Source: Chryseobacterium sp.
GTDB lineage: Bacteria > Bacteroidota > Bacteroidia > Flavobacteriales > Weeksellaceae
DNA length: 64,000 nucleotides
Direction: 5' to 3'
NCBI GenBank assembly: GCA_030146295.1
Contig: JASLCD010000356.1
Location: 8,954-72,953, forward strand
Shown here: positions 43,278 through 50,184 of the stretch, in pieces
How positions within the stretch are numbered: position 1 is the first letter of the stretch
Layout of the letters: every line of letters starts with the position of its first letter
Translations under genes and position numbers: made by a program
Notes under the pieces: generated by a model
Told to the model about the DNA's origin: nothing
What the model saw: only the letters and a program-made list of their open reading frames with translations
Database searches by the model: none

Positions 43278-43799
43278 ATGTCATCAATAATCATCAGTAT
43301 CTCTGGAGAAAAAGATCTTGAAATACTTCAAAATATTGGAATACAAACCTTCACTGAAACGTTTGCAGAAGACAATACTGAAGAGGCCATGAAACAATAT
43401 CTGGAAGAAAGCTTTAATACGGAAAAAATAAAAAAGGAGCTGACAAATCCTGATTCCCATTTCTATATTGCCTGGGAAGAAGACAATCCTGTAGGCTATC
43501 TTAAAGTAAATTCCGGTAAGGCACAGACAGAACTTCAGGATGAAACCAGCCTGGAAATTGAAAGAATTTACGTCAAGAAAAGCCATCACGGGAAAAAAGT
43601 AGGCCAGCTACTTTATAATCAGGCTTTAGAAACAGCACACCAGCTCAATAAATCATATCTTTGGCTCGGGGTCTGGGAAGAAAACCTGAGAGCCCTGAAT
43701 TTTTATAAAAAAAATGGATTTGTTGAATTTGATAAGCATATTTTCAGATTGGGAGAAGAGGAGCAGACAGATCTGATGATGAAGAAAATGCTGGATTAG
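43278..43799 (+). CDS. GNAT N-acetyltransferase
   Basis: A 173-residue GNAT acyltransferase. The acetyl-CoA motif is visible as the LEIERIYVKKSHHGKKVGQLL segment (V-x-x-x-x-H/R-G-x-K/G-x-G pattern), followed by YLWLGVWEENLRALNFYKKNGFVEF, a typical C-terminal half. Substrate unknown; it resembles the RimI/PaiA-type small-molecule or polyamine acetyltransferases. It lies nine bases after the peptidase gene. Confidence 0.88.
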   Translation: MSSIIISISGEKDLEILQNIGIQTFTETFAEDNTEEAMKQYLEESFNTEKIKKELTNPDSHFYIAWEEDNPVGYLKVNSGKAQTELQDETSLEIERIYVKKSHHGKKVGQLLYNQALETAHQLNKSYLWLGVWEENLRALNFYKKNGFVEFDKHIFRLGEEEQTDLMMKKMLD

Positions 43800-43878
43800 A
43801 AAGAGTATATTTATCTTTTTGAACAGTAAGTCAAACAGACTTTCAAGATGATAATGTATCAGAATAAATTACTCCTAA

Positions 43879-44454
43879 ATGAACAACGCAGAATTCATAA
43901 AAGAAATCAAGCAATATTACCCGATATCCGATGAAACAGTGAAGGCTTTGCTTGATATCTGTACTGAAAAGCATTACCTGAAAAATGATCTTCTGCTGGA
44001 ATCCGGGTCAATGGCAAGGTATTATTATTTTCTCAGATCAGGAATGATTGGGTATTATACAGCGGATGAACAGGGAAATAATATTTATAAAATTTTCTTT
44101 GAAGAAAACAGTTTTGTAGCCTCTACGGCTGCCATTATTAAAAATGAGCCCAGTGATTTTACGATCATTGCGCTTGAAGACTGTACAGTCATACAATATC
44201 CTGCAAAAGCATACCGGGAACTGCTTGAAAAGTATCATGACCTGGCACTTTTTCATCTGTATTATTTAGAGAAAAACTGGGTGGTAAAAAAAGAACCTTT
44301 GGAAGTCTCCCTAAAGTACGAAACGGCAAAAACTCGGTATTTACAATTGCTTGAAAACAAATCCCTTTACAACAGATTAAAACAGCATCACATCGCTTCT
44401 TATCTTGGGATTACGCCTACACAGCTTAGCCGGATAAAAAAAGAAATCCGCTGA
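43879..44454 (+). CDS. Crp/Fnr family transcriptional regulator
   Basis: A 191-residue regulator with a cyclic-nucleotide-type beta-roll (about 20-110) and a winged helix. Its recognition helix reads TPTQLSRIKKE, which lacks the E-x-x-S-R of the regulator at 30676, so it should recognise a different site. It has no Cys cluster. Flanked by the GNAT gene (upstream) and, after a perfect palindromic terminator, by the esterase gene. Confidence 0.87.
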   Translation: MNNAEFIKEIKQYYPISDETVKALLDICTEKHYLKNDLLLESGSMARYYYFLRSGMIGYYTADEQGNNIYKIFFEENSFVASTAAIIKNEPSDFTIIALEDCTVIQYPAKAYRELLEKYHDLALFHLYYLEKNWVVKKEPLEVSLKYETAKTRYLQLLENKSLYNRLKQHHIASYLGITPTQLSRIKKEIR

Positions 44455-44487
44455 TTGTGCACGAGATTTATTGGATAAGAAATTAAT

Positions 44488-44513
44488 AAAGCTTCAACAT
44501 ATGTTGAAGCTTT
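44488..44513 (+). terminator. Palindromic terminator after the Crp/Fnr gene
   Basis: A 26-bp perfect palindrome (AAAGCTTCAACAT and its reverse complement), followed by a T-rich tail. Confidence 0.85.
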
Positions 44514-44616
44514 CCTCTTTTTTATTTCACAATTTTGCTCAGTCATTAGATCATTGGTATACTATATGTTTTAGAAAGACAGACCTGTGATTATCATTAA
44601 TTAAACATTTTTCAGC

Positions 44617-45429
44617 ATGAAGAAGCTTATCAACCTTGTATTTGTGATGACTGCTTTTATACAGTTATCGGCACAAAAAATTATTCATCAGGAAGTTTTC
44701 AGTCCGAAAATGAATAAAAAAATCAAAACAGTTATCATTACTCCCAACCTTCAGCCTAATACGACATATCCTACGGTATATATCCTTCATGGTTTCAGTG
44801 GTAATCCGGACAGAATCATCAAACAGGATATTCCCGATCTGGTGCAGAAAGCTCAGGAATATAAAACCATCTATATACTTCCCGATGGAAATTACAGCTC
44901 ATGGTATGTAGACAGCCCTATTATAAAGGATTCACAATATCAGACTTTCATAGGGAAAGAACTGGTAGAATTTATGGATAAAAATTACCCCGTGAAAGCT
45001 GAGAAAAAATTTCGCGGCATTATGGGATGGAGTATGGGTGGCTATGGTGCAACCAACATCGGGGTTACCTATAACAAGACATTCGGTATCGTAGGGAGTT
45101 CATGTGGTGCCCTGGATTTCAATTCGTTTGGGGAAGGATATCAGAAGTATATGGTGAATAAAGTATTGGGCCCTATTGAATCTATCAATCCGAATTTTCT
45201 CACAGACAGCAAAATAAAGCTGATGGCAGGCGCAGGGCAACAGTATATTTTTGACTGTGGTACCGAAGATACCCAAATGATCAATATGAACAGGAATTTT
45301 CATAAAAAACTCACAGAGATGAAGATCCAGCATCTTTACACCGAATCTTTAGGAGGACACGTTCCTGAGTACTGGAGCAGATCCCTCTCTGAACAACTTT
45401 CTTTATTTGACAGATTTTTTAGACAATAA
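44617..45429 (+). CDS. Secreted alpha/beta hydrolase (esterase D-like)
   Basis: A 270-residue hydrolase with a signal peptide (MKKLINLVFVMTAFIQLSAQ). The nucleophile Ser lies in GWSMGGYGA, the N-terminal oxyanion region in ILHGFSG, and the late His in SLGGHVPEYW. This matches the esterase D/S-formylglutathione-like and antigen 85-like family of acyl esterases, which includes ferulic-acid and enterobactin-type esterases. Probably periplasmic or outer membrane. It is transcribed alone. A GGCTAAAGCC-type repeat follows. Confidence 0.86.
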   Translation: MKKLINLVFVMTAFIQLSAQKIIHQEVFSPKMNKKIKTVIITPNLQPNTTYPTVYILHGFSGNPDRIIKQDIPDLVQKAQEYKTIYILPDGNYSSWYVDSPIIKDSQYQTFIGKELVEFMDKNYPVKAEKKFRGIMGWSMGGYGATNIGVTYNKTFGIVGSSCGALDFNSFGEGYQKYMVNKVLGPIESINPNFLTDSKIKLMAGAGQQYIFDCGTEDTQMINMNRNFHKKLTEMKIQHLYTESLGGHVPEYWSRSLSEQLSLFDRFFRQ

Positions 45430-45447
45430 ACCTGTTTTTTAAGTTTC

Positions 45448-45590
45448 GGCTAAAGCCTTCGGAACTTTTATTTAATGATCAAACGGGCTAAGGCCGTTCC
45501 TATTCAATGTTTGATTTTTTATCAATAAAAGCGGGTTTTAGCCCGCTTTTACTATTATTTATGGTAGTTAATGCTTTAGCCCAAAGTTAT
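45448..45590. repeat. GGCTAAAGCC / GGGCTTTAGCCC intergenic repeat, copy 2
   Basis: Units GGCTAAAGCC (45448-45457), CGGGCTAAGGCCG (45484-45496), an AAAAGCGGG/CCCGCTTTT hairpin (45527-45550) and GCTTTAGCCC (45573-45582). It fills the space between the convergent esterase and serine hydrolase genes and is a fuller version of the repeat at 25633. Confidence 0.65.
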
Positions 45591-45595
45591 TAAAA

Positions 45596-47011
45596 TCATT
45601 TTTCCTTCGAAAAGCTATATCTGGAGGTGCCTCCCTGTCTGAAATCCAGCATATTTTTTTCCGGATCAAAAGCCATTCTTATATCTGCACCCTCAAACTT
45701 AAAAATATGATTTTCATACGCAGTCAGTTCAAAAGCCTGTTGGCCTTCTGCTAAAGCCTGTCCGTACAAAGCCCCATTTTTAACAAATATTTTTAGTTTC
45801 ATAGGAAAATCTGCGGCTGCATAAATTCCGGCATAAGCCTGAAGCTGCTCAGATGTAGGCGAGGTTTTTTTCAAATTTTCAGCTCCCAACTTTTCATGAT
45901 AGAGAATTTTTCGAATATCGTCAGCAGGTATTTTGGTCAGCGGAGTCCAGTTATTTTGCAGTAGAATAAAGGTTTTATGATGATCCATATGCCTTTCTAT
46001 AAAGGTTGAGTATCCGGCCCAGCCTCCAGAATGATTGGCTATTTTTCCATATTTGGAAGTGTTTTTCACAAACCATCCGAATCCATAATTACTGGGTTTT
46101 CCGTTAGCTGTCGTCACATCACTGAAGATCAGTTTTTTATCATTTTCATTGACAAGTTTGTCCGTATAAAGAGCCTGGTCCCACTTTAGAAGATCTTCCA
46201 GGGTGGAATTTACCATTCCATCTCCTACAATGCCATCCAGATAATAGGTGAAATATTCTTTTCCATGACTGTCTAAAAGAACTTTTTTTCCTGAATCGTC
46301 CGCTTCATATCCCAACGCATAATTGGCAATTGTCTGCGGCTGATAACGGCTTCTGTACACCAGTGTATGTTTCATTCCCAGTGGTTTGAAGATATTCTGA
46401 CTTAAAAAATCTCCATAAGACTTCCCGGAAACCCGTTCAATAATGCTGGCCAAAAGAGCATATCCCGTATTGCTGTATTCAAACTGCTGACCGGGCTCAA
46501 ATTCCAATGCCGGTTTATACTTTGCGAGCTCCCTGATCATGTCATCATTGACTGCAAATTTGCTTTTGTCCCATTTTTTTTCAAACAAATCCATATAGTC
46601 CGGAAGTCCGCTGGTGTGGTTCAGAAGATTTCTGACGGTAATTTTATCATAAAAAGCCAGTTCGGGAATGTATTTGGATATTTTGTCGTCATAATTCAGC
46701 TTTCCTGCTTTCTGCAATAGAACAATTCCCATCGCAGTAAACTGCTTCGATACGGAAGCCAGTTCAAAAGTACTCTGTACATTAAGCTGACGTTGGCTTT
46801 CTTCATCAGCCAGGCCATAACTTTTCTCAAAGATCGGTTTTCCTTTTTCAGCCACCAGTACATTTCCGTTAAATTTTTTCTGGGCATGTAATGCAGTAAA
46901 AAGGCTGTCTAATGTTTTAGCTTCATTTTGTGCAAAAGCTCCCATCGAGAAGAGAACGAGGGGAAGACAGATTAGTTTTTTTGTAATTAATATTTTTGTC
47001 GGGTTTGTCAT
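45596..47011 (-). CDS. Serine hydrolase (beta-lactamase class C-like), secreted
   Basis: A 471-residue protein with a signal peptide (ITKKLICLPLVLFSMGAFAQ). The S-x-x-K motif is seen in ELASVSKQFT and the Y-x-N motif in YSNTGYALL; the late HSGGWAGYS region supplies the HxG/KTG-type motif. This is the penicillin-binding-protein/class C-like family of esterases and peptidases, and beta-lactam hydrolysis is unlikely. A C-terminal beta-rich domain (residues about 370-471) is present. An upstream ATG at 47023 adds four residues. Confidence 0.86.
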   Translation of the reverse strand: MTNPTKILITKKLICLPLVLFSMGAFAQNEAKTLDSLFTALHAQKKFNGNVLVAEKGKPIFEKSYGLADEESQRQLNVQSTFELASVSKQFTAMGIVLLQKAGKLNYDDKISKYIPELAFYDKITVRNLLNHTSGLPDYMDLFEKKWDKSKFAVNDDMIRELAKYKPALEFEPGQQFEYSNTGYALLASIIERVSGKSYGDFLSQNIFKPLGMKHTLVYRSRYQPQTIANYALGYEADDSGKKVLLDSHGKEYFTYYLDGIVGDGMVNSTLEDLLKWDQALYTDKLVNENDKKLIFSDVTTANGKPSNYGFGWFVKNTSKYGKIANHSGGWAGYSTFIERHMDHHKTFILLQNNWTPLTKIPADDIRKILYHEKLGAENLKKTSPTSEQLQAYAGIYAAADFPMKLKIFVKNGALYGQALAEGQQAFELTAYENHIFKFEGADIRMAFDPEKNMLDFRQGGTSRYSFSKEK

Positions 47012-47343
47012 GATGGTTATCATTAGTTTTTGAGGTTTTACTTGAAATTCAATTAGATTTGTCGTGTTTTAATGATGAATGTTTCAAATGATATACTCTT
47101 TTAATGAGATATTTTAAGTCATTGTAATTTGATTCATCCATAAAGTATGATTGATTACAATAGATATGATTTTCAAAACCCGCTTATTGATAAAAATAAG
47201 ACTCTGAAAAATAGATTCCAGAGTCTTGACGTATGAAAAAAGCATCAATACAATAAATAAAACCAATAAAAAATCCTTTCCAAGCAAATGCTCAAAAAGG
47301 ATTTCGATTGATTAATGTTCAAAAATGCTAACTAAGCATTATA
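47012..47343. other. 332-base region between two minus-strand genes
   Basis: No gene seen. It holds hairpins at 47198-47227 (AAGACTCTG/CAGAGTCTT), 47271-47304 (AAATCCTTT/AAAGGATTT) and 47325-47341 (AATGCTAACTAAGCATT). The first two read as terminators on the minus strand for the oxygenase gene. The rest is the upstream region of the serine hydrolase. Confidence 0.6.
47271..47304 (-). terminator. Terminator of the oxygenase gene
   Basis: On the minus strand, AAATCCTTT (47304-47296) pairs with AAAGGATTT (47279-47271) and a run of T follows. A second stem lies at 47198-47227. Confidence 0.7.
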
Positions 47344-48441
47344 TTAAAAATGTTGAAAGTTTTTACCCAAATGTTCCTCTATAACAAAGAAAGGATCTTC
47401 CGTAAGAGTATGCGCTCTCATATCGATGAGACTTACTTTACTCATCATGCGAAGCATAATTCTTCGCTCACAAGGCTGTTCGATACCATCAATTTGTCTC
47501 ACTCCTGCACGGAAAGCCGACCTTCCATGAGCACATAAGTGATTATTAACCAGAATAACATCTCCCGCCTGGGGTGTAAATCCCGAATAAATCAAATGTC
47601 TGGCTTCCTCCCAGAACTCATGCAGAGAATTGAGCGCTTCATCTGACTGTCTGATGCTGGAGTTAAAAAGCTGTTCGGCAGCATCAAATCTCATAAACGG
47701 AAGACTGTAGTTACCATACAAAACAGAATCTAACGTTTCTTCCTCACTTTCACCTGTTTCCAGATTGGCATCTTTTGGAATTTTATAAATACGCTCAAAA
47801 AGAGGTCTGTAATTATCACCAATCTCTTCATGAGAACGGATAGAATAAAGGGTTGAAGGAACCTGCTCTTCATTTCTTACATACATAAAGCTTAAAAAAT
47901 CTGCCTGATGCTTCAGAAAAGCATCTTCAGTATGTACATAAAGATCGGTTGAAGAACCTGATCCTGTCTGTGTCTCCTTCATTTTTTCATCAGGAATAAT
48001 GGCGTGGATCAATCCGCCGCCTTTACGTTGAGAGTAATATTGTACTGGTTTGGAAGGTAATGCTCCATGAATAAGGGCACATGCAAAACCATACAAATTG
48101 AATTTTGAATAATCTGCAGACTGCCAATTGGATGGAGTAGAACCTATATCCTCCTGATCAATATCCATCAATCCGGTGAAGATTAATGCCCCATACTGAT
48201 TTTTAGAAAAGTCACTCGCAAAATCAGCCGCTATATGTAAGATTCTCTCGGGTAAGAAATAAGATGCCAACTGATGTACATGTTTTATAAAATCACGGTT
48301 TTCATAAGTGTCATACTTTTTCTGAAGATGCACTGCTGCATCTTTTATCATTCTTCGCTCCTCAGAGGTGACTTCTATGACCGTAGGAAGCAGTTTTACC
48401 GCTGTTAAACAGTCTTTATCTAAAATTTCTGTAGAATTCAT
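47344..48441 (-). CDS. Fe(II)/2-oxoglutarate oxygenase, probable L-lysine 4-hydroxylase (clavaminate synthase-like)
   Basis: A 365-residue non-heme iron oxygenase of the clavaminate synthase/VioC group. The metal triad is H170-x-E172 (VHTEDAF) and H305 (CAHGRSAF), and R327/R331 are the candidate 2-oxoglutarate Arg pair. YYSQRKGGGLIHAIIPD and TQTGSGSSTDL are, as I recall, typical of the L-lysine 4-hydroxylases (KDO type) of Flavobacterium and Chitinophaga. Divergent from a siderophore operon that starts with a decarboxylase. It therefore probably makes 4-hydroxylysine as precursor of 3-hydroxycadaverine. Lysine specificity is inferred from resemblance and context. Confidence 0.8.
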   Translation of the reverse strand: MNSTEILDKDCLTAVKLLPTVIEVTSEERRMIKDAAVHLQKKYDTYENRDFIKHVHQLASYFLPERILHIAADFASDFSKNQYGALIFTGLMDIDQEDIGSTPSNWQSADYSKFNLYGFACALIHGALPSKPVQYYSQRKGGGLIHAIIPDEKMKETQTGSGSSTDLYVHTEDAFLKHQADFLSFMYVRNEEQVPSTLYSIRSHEEIGDNYRPLFERIYKIPKDANLETGESEEETLDSVLYGNYSLPFMRFDAAEQLFNSSIRQSDEALNSLHEFWEEARHLIYSGFTPQAGDVILVNNHLCAHGRSAFRAGVRQIDGIEQPCERRIMLRMMSKVSLIDMRAHTLTEDPFFVIEEHLGKNFQHF

Positions 48442-48451
48442 TAAAAAAAAT

Positions 48452-48480
48452 TTGGTGTTAAGTAATAATTTTTATCTTTG
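48452..48480 (+). promoter_or_regulatory. Promoter of the siderophore operon
   Basis: TTG (48452-48454), an 18-base spacer and TATCTTTG (48473-48480). The transcript would have a leader of about 170 bases before the ATG at 48658. AGTAATAATT lies within the spacer. Confidence 0.65.
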
Positions 48481-48529
48481 TTTTTAATTATTCTAAATAA
48501 CAATAGCCGATTCAAATTTAGTAATAATT
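48461..48529. promoter_or_regulatory. Identical AGTAATAATT in both divergent promoters
   Basis: AGTAATAATT occurs at 48461-48470 in the rightward promoter spacer and at 48520-48529 in the leftward one, where it is followed by the palindrome ATTACGTAAT (48527-48536). This is a candidate site for an iron regulator, but it is not a classical Fur box. The ten-mer also occurs once inside pdeM (19061-19070). Confidence 0.4.
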
Positions 48530-48542
48530 ACGTAATCACCAA
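48513..48542 (-). promoter_or_regulatory. Promoter of the oxygenase gene
   Basis: On the minus strand, TTG (48542-48540), a 19-base spacer and TAAATTTG (48520-48513). It would start transcription about 65 bases ahead of the oxygenase ATG. Confidence 0.65.
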
Positions 48543-48657
48543 ATAAAATATAATAAAAAATGCAAAATTTAAAAACCTGACTATCAGATATATATAATCG
48601 TATATCGAAAAAACCACAACAATTCACAGATTAAAAAAATCACATTACAAAACTTTT

Positions 48658-50184
48658 ATGAACAACAATTTAATATCCCTAGAAGAGCTCGCAAGCACAA
48701 CTTCACCTCACATTTCGGGGAATTTTGGGAATATTTTTCACCCTGACAATTATGATCATTATCGTAATGCTGTCAACAGTACTTTAGACCTGGTTCAGGA
48801 GTTTCTTTACAGAAACAACAAGCCTTTCAGTGGTATAGAAGCCAAAGAAATGAAAGGAATGGTACAACAGATCGACCTTAATCAAAAATTATCCAACTAT
48901 AATGAACTTCTGGCGGAAGTAGATGATATCTATGTAAAACATGCCACAGCTTTTCACCTTCCGCAATATGTAGCCCACCTTAACTGCCCCGTAGTGATTC
49001 CGGCTTTGGCAGGGGAAATCCTTGTAAGCGCTATCAACTCTTCTCAGGATACATATGATCAGAGTGCAGGCGGAACTTTCATGGAAAGAAAACTGATCGA
49101 CTGGACTGCCGGACAGATTGGATATCATACAAATGAAAGTGACGGTGTTTTCACAGCAGGAGGATCACAGAGTAATCTAATGGGATTGGTCATGATGCGC
49201 GACTGCTTTTCTCAGAAAAGATACGATCACAATATTAAAATGGATGGCCTGCCGGCAGAAGCAAGCCGCTTCAGAATATTTGTTTCAGATAAATCTCACT
49301 TCAGCAATCTTAAAAATGCATCGATTATGGGATTGGGTGAGAAAAGTATCGTTAAAGTACCTACCGATGGGCGCTTCCGTATGGATATCTCTCTTTTGAA
49401 GAAATACATTAAAAGAGAAGAACAGTTAGGAAATATTCCTATTGGTATTGTAGCAACAGCCGGAACTACAGACTTTGGAAATATTGATCCACTGGAAGAT
49501 ATCGCGAATATTGCAGAACATTATAACATCTGGATGCATGTAGATGCAGCGTATGGATGTGCTTTATTACTGAGTGATAAATACCGTGACCTGATCAATG
49601 GCATCGAAAGAGCAGACTCCGTAACGATTGATTACCATAAGTCATTCTTCCAGCCCATCAGCAGCAGTGCTTTCATTGTTAAGAACAAAAAAGAACTGTT
49701 GATTCTTAAACATCACGCCGATTATCTGAATCCGAAAGAAATGGATGAAGAAGAAATTCCGGCACAGATCAACAAATCCATTACACAAAGTACCAGAAGA
49801 TTTGACGCGTTAAAACTTTGGTTTACCTTACGAATGATGGGTAGAGAGCAGTTGGCAGAATACACAGACACTGTGATAGATCTTACCAAAGATGCAGCCG
49901 CAATGATCACTGAAGATGCCGATTTTGAACTTCTTTCAGATTCTGACTTAAGTGTTCTTGTTTTCAGGTATGTAAATCCGGAAATCAGTGATCTGAATGC
50001 TCTGAATCAATACATCAAGATGAAACTGTTCTACAGCGGAGAAATTCTTGTAGCCAGTACAAAGGTGGATGGGAACTTCTATCTGAAATTCACGTTCCTG
50101 AACCCGATTACGACTACAGAAGACATTCATCAGATTCTCACCACAATCAAAAATCATGGAAAAGACTTTAATACAGAAAAATAG
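48658..50184 (+). CDS. PLP-dependent amino acid decarboxylase (siderophore diamine supply)
   Basis: A 508-residue group II decarboxylase like DesA and diaminobutyrate decarboxylases. The PLP-binding Lys is K328 in DYHKSFFQP, HVDAAYGC holds the PLP-ring Asp, and TAGTTDFGNIDPL the phosphate region. It would remove the carboxyl of lysine or 4-hydroxylysine to give cadaverine or 3-hydroxycadaverine, the diamine of a hydroxamate siderophore. First gene of the nine-gene operon; the synthetase gene overlaps its end by 29 bases. Confidence 0.9.
   Translation: MNNNLISLEELASTTSPHISGNFGNIFHPDNYDHYRNAVNSTLDLVQEFLYRNNKPFSGIEAKEMKGMVQQIDLNQKLSNYNELLAEVDDIYVKHATAFHLPQYVAHLNCPVVIPALAGEILVSAINSSQDTYDQSAGGTFMERKLIDWTAGQIGYHTNESDGVFTAGGSQSNLMGLVMMRDCFSQKRYDHNIKMDGLPAEASRFRIFVSDKSHFSNLKNASIMGLGEKSIVKVPTDGRFRMDISLLKKYIKREEQLGNIPIGIVATAGTTDFGNIDPLEDIANIAEHYNIWMHVDAAYGCALLLSDKYRDLINGIERADSVTIDYHKSFFQPISSSAFIVKNKKELLILKHHADYLNPKEMDEEEIPAQINKSITQSTRRFDALKLWFTLRMMGREQLAEYTDTVIDLTKDAAAMITEDADFELLSDSDLSVLVFRYVNPEISDLNALNQYIKMKLFYSGEILVASTKVDGNFYLKFTFLNPITTTEDIHQILTTIKNHGKDFNTEK

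Noticed and set aside
44488..44513. Operator for the Crp/Fnr gene
   Set aside because: The palindrome lies after the stop codon and is followed by a T-rich tail, so it reads as a terminator.
45596..47011. Class C beta-lactamase
   Set aside because: Although SxxK and YxN are present, the length and the C-terminal beta domain fit the serine hydrolase/esterase group. Resistance is not supported.
48441..48657. Classical Fur box before the siderophore operon
   Set aside because: No stretch near the GATAATGATAATCATTATC consensus was found. Only the AGTAATAATT repeat remains as a candidate.
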